From the NCBI GenBank assembly GCA_020634895.1, contig JACKAV010000007.1:1-64000 (forward strand): a stretch of 64,000 nt of DNA, read 5' to 3'. Of this stretch, positions 1 to 7,821 are shown one piece after another (position 1 is the stretch's first letter; the number at the start of each line of letters is the position of its first letter). The notes under the pieces were generated by a model that was given only the letters and a program-made list of their open reading frames with translations, had not been told where the DNA came from and ran no database searches. Made by a program: the position numbers and the translations under genes. This stretch comes from Anaerolineales bacterium (GTDB taxonomy: Bacteria; Chloroflexota; Anaerolineae; Anaerolineales; Villigracilaceae).

Positions 1-22
1 AAGAATATTTGGATGATTTTTT

Positions 23-49
23 GTAGGGGCGCGGCATCCGCGCCCCTAC
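23..49. repeat. 27-bp GTAGG...CCTAC palindrome
   Basis: A perfect inverted repeat with 12-bp arms (GTAGGGGCGCGG and its complement) and a CAT loop. It has the same length and GTAGG/CCTAC ends as the repeats at 21083, 24448 and 59960, although the inner arm bases differ. It lies 12 nt upstream of lipB and could also be the 3' flank of a gene outside the window. Confidence 0.75.
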
Positions 50-61
50 GGATTTAATGGT

Positions 62-796
62 ATGAACATCGACATTATTGACCTTGGTTTGATCGATTAC
101 GAACGCGCCTGGAAATTACAGGACGAATACGCTGCAGAGATATCAGAGGGGAAACGTCCGCCAACCTTGCTTTTGCTTGAACATCCCCACGTTTATACAT
201 TCGGACGAAAAGGCAACGCCGAGAATTTGCTTTGGAACGAGACCCAGCTCAAAGAAAAAGAGATTTCCACTTATTGGGTGGACCGCGGTGGTGATGTCAC
301 CTATCACGGACCGGGGCAGTTGGTCGGGTATCCGTTGATTCCGCTCACTCCCCTCACCCCACCCCCTCTCCCCTTGGGAGAGGGGCAAGGGGGTGAGAGA
401 AAAGCAGATTATGTTGGCTACATCCGCAAATTGGAAGATATGCTCATTGGCGTGCTGATGCAGTATGGTATTGCCTCCGGTCAACGCACCGGCAAGACGG
501 GTGTGTGGATTCAAGCAGATGTACATTCGCGCTGTCCACGCTGCTCACCGGAAGACCGCCAAAAACCGGCGAAGATCGCAGCCATCGGCGTCAAAGTGGA
601 TGTGCATGGAGTGACCCGTCACGGCTTTGCCTTGAACGTTGACCCGAATATGGATTATTGGAATGGCATCATCCCTTGCGGGTTGACGGAGCCAGTCGTC
701 TCATTGGCGGATCTGCTCGACTCTGTTCCGTCCATGCAAGAAGTGAAGAAAAAGGTTGGGGAGGCATTTTCTTCTGTTTTTGAGAATCAGGCTTGA
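62..796 (+). CDS. lipB: Octanoyl-[ACP]:protein N-octanoyltransferase LipB
   Basis: Transfers octanoate from acyl carrier protein to lipoyl domains of the 2-oxoacid dehydrogenase and glycine-cleavage complexes; cytosolic, first step of lipoate synthesis. The family signature RGGDVTYHGPGQLVGYP is present, as are the catalytic pair Lys171 (in AKIAAIGVKV) and Cys206 (in IIPCGL). At 244 residues it is longer than usual. Two insertions explain this: a Pro/Gly-rich stretch at about residues 97-113, encoded by an in-frame palindromic repeat (351-399), and a short CPRC-containing loop just before the Lys171 motif. Reading frame and both catalytic residues survive, so the gene is probably functional. 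No strong Shine-Dalgarno precedes the ATG. Confidence 0.93.
   Translation: MNIDIIDLGLIDYERAWKLQDEYAAEISEGKRPPTLLLLEHPHVYTFGRKGNAENLLWNETQLKEKEISTYWVDRGGDVTYHGPGQLVGYPLIPLTPLTPPPLPLGEGQGGERKADYVGYIRKLEDMLIGVLMQYGIASGQRTGKTGVWIQADVHSRCPRCSPEDRQKPAKIAAIGVKVDVHGVTRHGFALNVDPNMDYWNGIIPCGLTEPVVSLADLLDSVPSMQEVKKKVGEAFSSVFENQA
351..399. repeat. CCCTCACCC/GGGTGAG nested palindrome inside lipB
   Basis: Outer arms CTCACCCC (353-360) and GGGGTGAG (390-397) enclose inner arms CCCTCTCCCC (364-373) and GGGAGAGGGG (376-385). A second copy of the family is intergenic at 6697-6769. Here it is read through in frame as a Pro/Leu then Gly/Glu-rich loop of LipB. Confidence 0.85.
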
Positions 797-823
797 GCGG
801 GGTCCTGAAGCGGGGAAAATAAA

Positions 824-846
824 AAGACTCCGTTTTGCGGAGTCTT
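824..846 (-). terminator. Rho-independent terminator of the GGDEF gene
   Basis: Nine-bp perfect stem AAGACTCCG/CGGAGTCTT with a 5-nt loop. On the minus strand it is followed by a T-rich tract, so it ends the diguanylate cyclase transcript; lipB converges on it from the other side. Confidence 0.75.
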
Positions 847-867
847 CATCCAATCAGAATAAATCCA

Positions 868-1833
868 TCAATCACCGACGAACCAGCGGTCGCGTCCGAG
901 TTTCTTGGCTTCGAACATGGCGTTGTCTGCGCGTTTGAGCAGGCTGTGCCATGAATCTTCACCGATCATAAATTGGGCAATACCGATGCTGATGGTCACC
1001 TGAATATCGGCGTCTTTCGTATGCACCACCTGTGTGCGGATGTGGCGGCACAGGCGCGCGGCTTGTTCTGTGGCGGCGTTCTTGTCTGAGTTTGGCAGCA
1101 GGATGATGAACTCTTCGCCGCCGTAGCGCCCGACCACGTCGGGGTGGCGGATGCTGTCGCGTAGTTGAAGCGCCACATATCTGAGCACTTCGTCGCCGAT
1201 GGGATGCCCGTAGTTATCGTTGATGGCTTTGAAGTTGTCGATATCCACCACGGAAATGGAAAAAAACGAGCGATAGCGTTCGGCGCGCATCACTTCGCTC
1301 TGCATGTCTTTGATGATCGTGCGGCGGTTTGGCAGGAAGGTCAGCGGGTCGACGTGCGCCACTTCCTCAGCCTGTGCGAGAACCGCTTCCATTTCGATCT
1401 GTTTGTTGCGCGCCAGTTTCTTCGAGATTTCGCTTTCCACCTTGAAGAGAGTTACCTGCCTGCGCAGTTTATCGACCATATCTTCGGCGTCGGCTTCCGA
1501 ATCGATGCGCTCGGCGATGAAGATGCGGTTGTCATCGGCAGTGGGCACCAGCCAGAAATCGCAAAGGACGGCGCTCGTTTTCTCTGTGATCGCAAATTCG
1601 CCCGCCCAATGTTCGCTGACACCGTCTGACAATTTTGTTTGAATGAAGTCGGTATCCTTTTTTAAGAACAGGTCTTTGAGATTATTTGCATTGGGATATT
1701 GCCGCTTTCCAACATCGAACGCGGAGTTCCATGAGATCAGATTCCCGTCGCGGTCTACAAGCGCGATTGCCGCCTGTATATGATCGAACAGGATTTCAAG
1801 ATCGTGTTTGGAAAGATCTGTCAGACTTTGCAT
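868..1833 (-). CDS. PAS-GGDEF diguanylate cyclase
   Basis: Predicted to make cyclic di-GMP from two GTP. Residues 10-115 look like a PAS sensor domain (ALVDRDGNLISWNSAF), residues 120-160 form a helical linker, and residues 160-321 are a GGDEF domain. The active-site signature is GGEEF at residues 238-242, an accepted active variant. An RHPD motif ends five residues upstream, at the position of the RxxD inhibitory site, so product feedback inhibition is likely. The start-of-domain motif reads LTFLPNRR. There is no signal peptide or membrane segment and no EAL domain. It is monocistronic, convergent with lipB and followed by a terminator. The PAS ligand cannot be read from the sequence. Confidence 0.92.
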   Translation of the reverse strand: MQSLTDLSKHDLEILFDHIQAAIALVDRDGNLISWNSAFDVGKRQYPNANNLKDLFLKKDTDFIQTKLSDGVSEHWAGEFAITEKTSAVLCDFWLVPTADDNRIFIAERIDSEADAEDMVDKLRRQVTLFKVESEISKKLARNKQIEMEAVLAQAEEVAHVDPLTFLPNRRTIIKDMQSEVMRAERYRSFFSISVVDIDNFKAINDNYGHPIGDEVLRYVALQLRDSIRHPDVVGRYGGEEFIILLPNSDKNAATEQAARLCRHIRTQVVHTKDADIQVTISIGIAQFMIGEDSWHSLLKRADNAMFEAKKLGRDRWFVGD

Positions 1834-1890
1834 ACGGTAATTTTAGCGTATTCGCCGTCCCTTTTCAGCATGCTTACAAAATTAGCAACT

Positions 1891-3660
1891 CTATCTTGCG
1901 CCTCTGCGCCCGAACTGTTTCTCAAGCATATCCACAGTAAGGTGGATCATCGTTGGTCGTCCATGCGGACATGTCCGCGGCGACTGGCAATTCTCAAGGT
2001 CGTTCAGCAGACTTCTCTGCTCATCGGGAGTGAGCGCCTGTCCGCCTTTGACCGCCAGCCTCTTGCAGACTCTCGCCGCAAGCCGCGCCTCCACCTCCGC
2101 CTGAAGCGGACTCTCGTCCTCTTCAAAATCCTCCACCAAAGCCTTGAGCGCCAGGGACGAACTTCCGCCTGCGAACAAGGTCGGCATGGCGCGCACCTGG
2201 AAGGTGTTCGTGCCGAACTCTTCCACTTCGAACCCGAAATGATTCAGAAAAGGCAATTGTTCTGTCAACACCTTGGCGGACTGCGGCGGAAGCGTCACCA
2301 CTTCAGGCGCAAGCAGGGATTGCGAAGGAATGTTCTTGTTCTCGTGTTGTGACATCAACTTCTCGAACAGCACCCGTTCGTGTGCCGCATGTTGGTCGAT
2401 GAGATACAACCCATCGGGACCTTCCGCCACCAAATACGTCGCGCCGATCTGACCGACGAGTCTCAATAAGGGAACGCCTAATCCGATTTCAGGTTGACGA
2501 TTTTCTATTTGAGATTGCTCACTACCAACAACCGACTGTCCACTGTCCACTGAAAACTGGTCACTGTTCTCTTCATCATGCCCAATGCTCCAGTCGATTC
2601 CCACCTGCCGATTTGGAGATTCTTCATCGCGTGAGCGTGTACCCCATAATTGCGGCGAAACCGCCGGGACGGGTGTGTACGCCAGCAGCGCCTTTCGCGT
2701 CGAACGTTGGACGAAACTGAACACTTTATCCTGTGCCCGAAAACGGACTTCCGCCTTCGTCGGGTGGACGTTCACATCCACATCTTCGGGTTTCATCTCA
2801 AGGAACAACGCCGTTAGCGGATAACGTCCCACCATCAGCAGTGTGTGATATGCCTGCAATAACGCCGAGTTGAGCGAGATCTCCTGCACCCAACGCCCGT
2901 TTATAAAGAAGGTGATCTCCCTGCGGTTGGAGCGTGTCAACGAGACCGGGCTGATGAAACCTGTCAGCGTCATGCCTTCTTCGGTTGCCATCACTTCCAG
3001 CATTTGCTTGGCAACTTCCACGCCGTAGAGCGAAGCTAAAATCGTGCGGCGGTCGCCGTCGCCTGCGGTTTGCAAAGTGACCTGCTTTCCGTCGGTTACT
3101 TTGAAGCGCACATTCGGGTATGCCAGCGCATAACGGGTAATAAGCGAATCAATGGCGCGTCGTTCGGTCGTATCGGTCTTTAGGAATTTCAAACGCGCGG
3201 GTACATTGTAAAAAAGGTTTTCCACGCGCACCACGGTTCCGAGCGGCGCGCCGACCTTTTCCACATTGCCCGAGATGCCGCCGTCCACTTTCATGCGCGC
3301 GCCTTCCCTGGCGGATTCCACGCGCGAGGTGATGGTCATATTCGAAACGGAGCCGATGGAAGCCAGCGCCTCCCCTCGGAAGCCCAAGGTTTGGATGTGG
3401 AACAGGTCCTCGGACTGAATCAGTTTCGAGGTCGCGTGACGCGAAGCGGCGAGTTCCAACTCCTTGGCGGGAATCCCGTGTCCGTCATCCGCAACTTCGA
3501 TGAGAGTCCGACCCGCATCCCCGATCGTGATCGAAATATTTTTCGCGCCCGCATCCAGCGAGTTTTCCGTCAGTTCCTTCACTACTGATGCAGGGCGTTC
3601 CACAACTTCGCCGGCGGCGATCTGTGAAGATACTTCAGATGAAAGCAATCGAATGGGCAT
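1891..3660 (-). CDS. mutL: DNA mismatch repair protein MutL (endonuclease type)
   Basis: Couples mismatch recognition by MutS to strand incision. The N-terminal GHKL ATPase shows AAGEVVERPASVVKEL, the N-box ENSLDAGA, DDGHGI and GFRGEALASI. The C-terminal domain carries the metal-dependent nicking site DQHAAHERVLFE plus CKRLAVKGG and CPHGRPT, as expected for bacteria without MutH. The ATG at 3660 (MPIRLLSS) was chosen because the family begins there; upstream extension would run over the divergent HAD gene. A -10 box TATAAT at 3667-3672 lies 6 nt before this ATG. The 589-residue product has a low-complexity Ser/Gln-rich linker around residues 350-420. No mutS is visible in the window. Confidence 0.95.
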   Translation of the reverse strand: MPIRLLSSEVSSQIAAGEVVERPASVVKELTENSLDAGAKNISITIGDAGRTLIEVADDGHGIPAKELELAASRHATSKLIQSEDLFHIQTLGFRGEALASIGSVSNMTITSRVESAREGARMKVDGGISGNVEKVGAPLGTVVRVENLFYNVPARLKFLKTDTTERRAIDSLITRYALAYPNVRFKVTDGKQVTLQTAGDGDRRTILASLYGVEVAKQMLEVMATEEGMTLTGFISPVSLTRSNRREITFFINGRWVQEISLNSALLQAYHTLLMVGRYPLTALFLEMKPEDVDVNVHPTKAEVRFRAQDKVFSFVQRSTRKALLAYTPVPAVSPQLWGTRSRDEESPNRQVGIDWSIGHDEENSDQFSVDSGQSVVGSEQSQIENRQPEIGLGVPLLRLVGQIGATYLVAEGPDGLYLIDQHAAHERVLFEKLMSQHENKNIPSQSLLAPEVVTLPPQSAKVLTEQLPFLNHFGFEVEEFGTNTFQVRAMPTLFAGGSSSLALKALVEDFEEDESPLQAEVEARLAARVCKRLAVKGGQALTPDEQRSLLNDLENCQSPRTCPHGRPTMIHLTVDMLEKQFGRRGAR

Positions 3661-3666
3661 GTCTCC

Positions 3667-3672
3667 ATTATA
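3667..3672 (-). promoter_or_regulatory. -10 box of mutL, 6 nt from ATG
   Basis: TATAAT on the minus strand followed by GGAGAC and the mutL ATG. The expected transcription start coincides with the start codon. It is back-to-back with the HAD promoter at 3686. Confidence 0.6.
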
Positions 3673-3685
3673 CCCAGTGCGGTTA

Positions 3686-3691
3686 TATAAT
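3686..3691 (+). promoter_or_regulatory. -10 box of HAD nucleotidase gene, 6 nt from ATG
   Basis: TATAAT with 6 nt to the ATG at 3698 and no Shine-Dalgarno between; predicted leaderless transcript. Confidence 0.65.
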
Positions 3692-3697
3692 TGCCGG

Positions 3698-4333
3698 ATG
3701 CGATTCACAACGATATTCTTCGACCTCGATGACACTTTGTATCCATCCAACACAGGCTTGTGGCTTGCCATCAAAGACCGTATGAACTTATACATGCGCG
3801 AACGTATGAGTTTCCCTGAAGACCAGATCGCGCGCGTCCGTGAAAGTTATTTTTTACAATACGGCACCACCCTGCGCGGACTTCAAGCACATCACACGAT
3901 CGATACGGCGGATTATCTCGCCTTTGTGCATGACCTGCCCCTGAAGGATTACCTCATCCCAAACCCGACCCTGCGCTCGATCATCGCCTCACTGCCGACC
4001 CGTAACCTGATCTTCACCAACGCAGACGTTAACCACGCCGAGAGAGTGCTCGCCGCCCTCGAACTCCGCGACCTGTTCGACACCATCATCGACGTGAACG
4101 CCATTGCGCCGTACTGCAAGCCCATGCCCGAATCCTTTCAGATCGCGATGAAAGCCGCCGGTGAAAGTGACCCGTCCAAATGCGTCATGATCGATGACAT
4201 TTACCGCACCACGCGCGCGGCGTCTGAAGCCGGTTTGTTCAGCATCCTATATAATGAGACGTTTCCAGAAGGCAGCGCCGACGCGCACCTGACGGATTGG
4301 GGAGAACTCAAGACCATTTTGGAAAGGCAGTAG
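3698..4333 (+). CDS. HAD-superfamily pyrimidine 5'-nucleotidase-like hydrolase
   Basis: Cytosolic phosphatase of HAD subfamily IA. Motif I is FFDLDDTLYPSNTGLW, whose extended form is the hallmark of the Sdt1/pyrimidine 5'-nucleotidase group; motif II is IFTNAD, and motif IV is MIDDIYRT. The likely role is dephosphorylation of nucleoside monophosphates, but substrates cannot be fixed by sequence. The start at 3698 places motif I at residue 9 and discards a 78-codon upstream extension that lies over mutL. The product has 211 residues, normal for the family. A small membrane-protein gene starts 3 nt after its stop, so the two are probably cotranscribed. Confidence 0.85.
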   Translation: MRFTTIFFDLDDTLYPSNTGLWLAIKDRMNLYMRERMSFPEDQIARVRESYFLQYGTTLRGLQAHHTIDTADYLAFVHDLPLKDYLIPNPTLRSIIASLPTRNLIFTNADVNHAERVLAALELRDLFDTIIDVNAIAPYCKPMPESFQIAMKAAGESDPSKCVMIDDIYRTTRAASEAGLFSILYNETFPEGSADAHLTDWGELKTILERQ

Positions 4334-4336
4334 TCC

Positions 4337-4576
4337 ATGGATAACAAAGTAATTTTTGGCGCTCTCATTTTCATCGCAATGGTGGTTGGCGCAAACCTCG
4401 TCATGTATGCCATCGTGCGCGGCGTCACTCGTCCCGGCGGCGGGGGCTTCTGGCAGACCATTGCCAAATCTTTGGACCCGAACCAAAATAAGAAACAGGA
4501 CGATATGGAAGAACTTCATCGCACGCTACAGGGTCTGACCGGGGAAAAGAAGGAAAATCCAGAAGATTCAGACTAG
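4337..4576 (+). CDS. Small single-span membrane protein
   Basis: 79 residues. One hydrophobic helix (about residues 5-27, VIFGALIFIAMVVGANLVMYAIV) is followed by a Gly-rich turn and a charged tail rich in Glu, Lys and Asp. No family is recognised. It starts 3 nt after the HAD gene stop, which supports it as real and cotranscribed. Confidence 0.6.
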   Translation: MDNKVIFGALIFIAMVVGANLVMYAIVRGVTRPGGGGFWQTIAKSLDPNQNKKQDDMEELHRTLQGLTGEKKENPEDSD

Positions 4577-4670
4577 CGTTGTTCTTACAAAAATCGAACA
4601 ATTAATTCAGCAATCTTTAATAACCGACTGGTATCGTTTTACGTACGTTAAGCCAAAATTGGAGGCTATA

Positions 4671-5933
4671 GTGAATAAGACTTTAAAGGCAATCTTGATT
4701 GTTTTGGTGGTCCTGGTAGTCGGGCTTGGATCCTTTGCTGGCGGATTCGTCACCGGGCATTTGCTGCCCTTTGGCGTCCCCGGCTTCGGCGCGCGTGAGC
4801 CGGCTGTTTCCGCTCCGTCTACAACATCACCAGATCAACAAGCTGCAACCCCCTCGGATGTTCAAGCCCTTTTCTCGCCGTTTTGGGAGGCGTGGAATCT
4901 CGTCCACGAGAATTACGTAGACCAGCCCGTGGATGATGTCGCGTTGATGCGCGGCGCCATCAACGGAATGATGAACGCTCTCGGCGACCAGCATTCCTCC
5001 TATATGAACCCGGACGATTACAAACAGGCAACTGAAAGCCTTGAGGGTTCCTATGAAGGCATCGGCGCATATGTGGATACGACCACCGATTACCTGACCA
5101 TTACCAGTCCCATTCCCGGTTCGCCCGCCGAAAAAGCGGGTCTGCTCCCCGGTGACAAGATCGTTGCCATTGACGGTGAAGACATGACCGGGATCGACGC
5201 CGAACTGGTCCGCCTCAAGGTGCTTGGACCTGCCGATACGACCGTCCATTTGACGGTCGCACGCGAGGGCAAAGATGCGCCGCTCGAATTCGATATCGTG
5301 CGCGCGCGGATCAACATTGCGTCTGCCACGGGCAAAATGCTCGATGGCGATATTGCCTATATTCAGATCACAACCTTCGGTTCCAATACCATGCCGGAGT
5401 TGAATTCCGCCATTGCGGAGTTGCTGCCGCAGAACCCGAAAGCCATCATCCTCGACCTGCGCAATAACGGCGGCGGCTATCTGCAAACCGCAGTGGAAGT
5501 CACCTCCCAGTTTTTGAGCGACGGCGTGGTGCTTTACGAACAGTTTGGCGACGGCACCCGCAATACATATGATGTCATCCCCGGCGGCGCGGTGACCGAT
5601 ACGAGCATCCCCATGATCGTGCTCATCAATGAAGGCTCCGCATCCTCTTCCGAGATCGTGGCTGGCGCGCTTCAGGATACGGGGCGAGCCAAGCTGCTGG
5701 GAACCGTCTCTTACGGCAAGGGTTCCGTGCAAAACTGGATTCCGCTCTCGGGTGATAATGGAGCCGTCCGCATCACGATCGCCAAATGGCTGACCCCGAA
5801 CGAGAGGACCATCCACAAGATCGGTCTTACCCCCGATTATCCCGTCGACCTCACGGATGAAGACCGCCAGGCTGGCAAAGACCCGCAATTGGACGAAGCC
5901 GTCAGGATCCTCACGGAGATGACCGGGCAATAA
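4671..5933 (+). CDS. C-terminal processing peptidase (CtpA/Prc type, S41)
   Basis: Envelope serine protease that trims or degrades exported proteins. An N-terminal signal anchor (residues 5-30) is followed by a Ser/Thr/Pro linker, a PDZ domain at about 125-205 (PAEKAGLLPGDKIVAIDG) and the S41 catalytic domain. Ser327 (in NEGSASSSEI) and Lys350 (in YGKGSVQ) form the expected Ser-Lys dyad. GTG at 4671 was chosen because a GGAGG site (4661-4665) sits 5 nt upstream; a TTG at 4659 is in frame but overlaps that site. At 420 residues it is full length. A YugP-type metallopeptidase gene follows after 15 nt, suggesting a two-protease envelope quality-control unit. Confidence 0.92.
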   Translation: MNKTLKAILIVLVVLVVGLGSFAGGFVTGHLLPFGVPGFGAREPAVSAPSTTSPDQQAATPSDVQALFSPFWEAWNLVHENYVDQPVDDVALMRGAINGMMNALGDQHSSYMNPDDYKQATESLEGSYEGIGAYVDTTTDYLTITSPIPGSPAEKAGLLPGDKIVAIDGEDMTGIDAELVRLKVLGPADTTVHLTVAREGKDAPLEFDIVRARINIASATGKMLDGDIAYIQITTFGSNTMPELNSAIAELLPQNPKAIILDLRNNGGGYLQTAVEVTSQFLSDGVVLYEQFGDGTRNTYDVIPGGAVTDTSIPMIVLINEGSASSSEIVAGALQDTGRAKLLGTVSYGKGSVQNWIPLSGDNGAVRITIAKWLTPNERTIHKIGLTPDYPVDLTDEDRQAGKDPQLDEAVRILTEMTGQ

Positions 5934-5948
5934 CTCAAGGAGAACAGG

Positions 5949-6641
5949 ATGTTTTTCTTAAACCCCACCTATTTGCTTTTTATGGCTCCCGCCTTCCTCA
6001 TCATGGCGCTCACGTCATGGTATGTGAAGTCGTCCTATACCAAATGGAGCCGCGTCCCTGCCGGCAGCCGCTTTAGCGGATACGAAGCCGCACAGCGACT
6101 CATCCGTTCGAGTGGGTTGTATGGCGTGCAGATCCAGGGCACCTCTGGACAATTGAGCGACCATTACGACCCGCGCAATAACACCCTCTTCCTCTCAAGA
6201 GACGTGGCGAACGGTAGTTCGGTCGCATCTCTGGCAATTGCCGCCCACGAATTGGGACATGCGCAACAGGATGCCGAAGATTATTTCCCGTTGAGATTCC
6301 GCGCCGCGTTGGTGCCCATGGTCAACATCGGCTCGTATCTCGGCTGGATCCTCATCATGATCGGCTTGTTCCTTCAGTTGACGCAGATCGCCTGGCTGGG
6401 AGTACTCGTCTTCTCCGGCGGTGCAGTCTTCGCGTTGGCGACCCTGCCCGTGGAATTTGACGCTTCCGCCCGTGCCAAGCGCATGCTTGCCGACAGCGGC
6501 ATCATCCAAACTGAAGACGAAATGCGCGGCGTCCGCACCGTTCTCAATGCCGCGGCGTTGACGTATGTGGCGGCGCTCATCACAGCCGTCTTGCAGTTGC
6601 TCTACTACGTCATGCTCATCGGCGGCAGGCGGCGCAACTAA
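5949..6641 (+). CDS. YugP-family neutral zinc metallopeptidase, membrane-bound
   Basis: Predicted integral-membrane zinc protease of 230 residues. The active site HELGH is at residues 100-104 (His100, Glu101, His104), and the conserved PVEFDASARAKRML segment supplies the downstream Glu ligand typical of this family. Hydrophobic segments lie at about residues 5-25, 120-145, 147-170 and 200-225. An AAGGAGAAC site lies just upstream of the ATG. It follows the S41 protease by 15 nt in the same operon. Its substrates are unknown. Confidence 0.88.
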   Translation: MFFLNPTYLLFMAPAFLIMALTSWYVKSSYTKWSRVPAGSRFSGYEAAQRLIRSSGLYGVQIQGTSGQLSDHYDPRNNTLFLSRDVANGSSVASLAIAAHELGHAQQDAEDYFPLRFRAALVPMVNIGSYLGWILIMIGLFLQLTQIAWLGVLVFSGGAVFALATLPVEFDASARAKRMLADSGIIQTEDEMRGVRTVLNAAALTYVAALITAVLQLLYYVMLIGGRRRN

Positions 6642-6696
6642 AATAAATAACTCAAGTTGCGACCTTCTAATGGATTATTTAGCTTCTCACTCAAAA

Positions 6697-6769
6697 CCCT
6701 CACCCTGCCCTCTCCCACCGGGAGAGGGGGAAGTTGTCCTATCAAAAATAGCCTTAATTGGGGTGAGGG
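6697..6769. repeat. CCCTCACCC...GGGTGAGGG nested palindrome
   Basis: Outer arms CCCTCACCC (6697-6705) and GGGTGAGGG, inner arms CCCTCTCCC (6708-6716) and GGGAGAGGG (6720-6728). Same family as the copy inside lipB, but with a longer right half. Confidence 0.85.
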
Positions 6770-6815
6770 AAAGTTCTTGAATTAAGGTGGCAGCTTGGGG
6801 TAATGTATTGAATTC

Positions 6816-6852
6816 AAAACTTCCGAAGTCTCAAAGGCTTCGGAAGTTTTTT
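6816..6852 (+). terminator. Terminator after the protease operon
   Basis: 13-bp perfect stem (AAAACTTCCGAAG and its complement), 9-nt loop, then a T run. Confidence 0.85.
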
Positions 6853-6905
6853 GTTGGGGGATAACGATGCAGCAGAAAGCAATTTTCCTGTAACGAAATA
6901 CACAC

Positions 6906-6934
6906 TTGACTTTTTAGAACAAGTGTTCTATATT
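6906..6934 (+). promoter_or_regulatory. Sigma-70-type promoter with LexA-box-like operator
   Basis: A -35 TTGACT (6906-6911) and a -10 TATATT (6929-6934) are separated by exactly 17 nt. The palindrome AGAACAAGTGTTCT (6916-6929) fills the spacer. Its core GAACAAGTGTTC fits the Gram-positive-type LexA consensus GAAC-RNRY-GTTY at every position. Binding there would block RNA polymerase, so SOS induction of the gene at 6984 is predicted. Confidence 0.65.
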
Positions 6935-6983
6935 TAACCTCAGATAAATTGTTCCGCTTTTGGTTCCAAAAAGGAGAACTCCC

Positions 6984-7733
6984 ATGAACCGTTCCTTCCA
7001 AATCAAATTGATGCCATTCCTCAAGAACATGTCGCTCAAGCGCGGCGCGATCTTCGGTGGAATGATCCTCTCTGCCCTGCTCGCCTTCGAGGTGTTCAAT
7101 TTCGGCACCACCTCGTTTGCCCTGCGCGATGTCTTGGGCGATCTCAAATTCATGGGCATGTACTGGTCTTCGGTGCTGGCGTTCGCTTTCTGTGGCATCG
7201 ACTTCGCCGGTATTGCCCGCATCTTCACTCCCGAACAGGGTCGCGACGAACCTGCCGAGGTTTGGTATCTTTTTGGCGCGTGGCTGCTGGCTGCTGCCTT
7301 CAATGCCATGCTTACCTGGTGGGGTGTTTCGGTCGCCATTCAAAACCACCCGGCTTCGGGAACCATTCTGGTCGGGCAGGCGACCATGTCCACTGTGGTG
7401 CCGATCTTCGTGGCGTCAATGGTGTGGCTGATCCGTGTCCTGCTCATTGGGACCTTTTCCGTGGCGGGTGAACGTCTCTTCACGATGGCGGATATTTATG
7501 ACCGCAGCGCCAATTACCGCAATTCCTACTCTGCGCCTCAACCCCGGACCGTTCAGCCTGCTCCACGAGCGGGAGTGAATCAACCCGTCAGTGATTATCC
7601 GCGCCCTGCGCCGAAGCCTCGACCCAATCCCATGCCTGCTTATGGAGCCAGCCGCCCCGAACCGACGTATCATCCCGTGGGCATGGCAGCCATGAGCCGC
7701 AATGAGAACAGCAATTCCTCCGTACGGAGATAG
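6984..7733 (+). CDS. Membrane protein of unknown function, putative SOS-regulated
   Basis: 249 residues, no family recognised. About four hydrophobic segments lie in residues 25-165 (including FGGMILSALLAFEVFNF and LFGAWLLAAAFNAMLTWWGVSVAI), followed by a polar tail from about residue 170 that is rich in Pro, Tyr and Arg and probably disordered in the cytosol. The ATG at 6984 has an AAGGAG site; a TTG eight codons upstream was rejected. It is a single-gene unit whose promoter carries a LexA-box-like palindrome. This suggests a role during DNA damage, such as division control or export, but the sequence does not show which. Confidence 0.75.
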   Translation: MNRSFQIKLMPFLKNMSLKRGAIFGGMILSALLAFEVFNFGTTSFALRDVLGDLKFMGMYWSSVLAFAFCGIDFAGIARIFTPEQGRDEPAEVWYLFGAWLLAAAFNAMLTWWGVSVAIQNHPASGTILVGQATMSTVVPIFVASMVWLIRVLLIGTFSVAGERLFTMADIYDRSANYRNSYSAPQPRTVQPAPRAGVNQPVSDYPRPAPKPRPNPMPAYGASRPEPTYHPVGMAAMSRNENSNSSVRR

Positions 7734-7786
7734 TCCTTATCGAGCCTGATAAGGTTTCTCAAATCCTCTTCCCCCATCCAACCGCT

Positions 7787-7808
7787 GAACCGCTCGAAAG
7801 GGCGGTTC
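7787..7808. terminator. Weak hairpin between convergent genes
   Basis: Stem GAACCGC/GCGGTTC with an 8-nt loop, located between two convergent stops; short T-rich flank only. Confidence 0.4.
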
Positions 7809-7821
7809 ATGCGTTTAATAT

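Larger units (their letters stand above)
6642..6983. other. 342-bp intergenic region: repeat, terminator, SOS-like promoter
   Basis: Contains the palindromic repeat 6697-6769, a strong terminator 6816-6852 and a promoter with a LexA-box-like palindrome 6906-6934. No additional coding sequence is supported. Confidence 0.7.

Noticed and set aside
1..22. 3' end of a gene before lipB
   Set aside because: All three frames are too short to support a call; a stop codon a few bases before the palindrome is possible but unproved.
4827..5930. 367-codon frame antisense to the S41 protease gene
   Set aside because: Shadow of a well-supported gene with intact catalytic residues on the plus strand.
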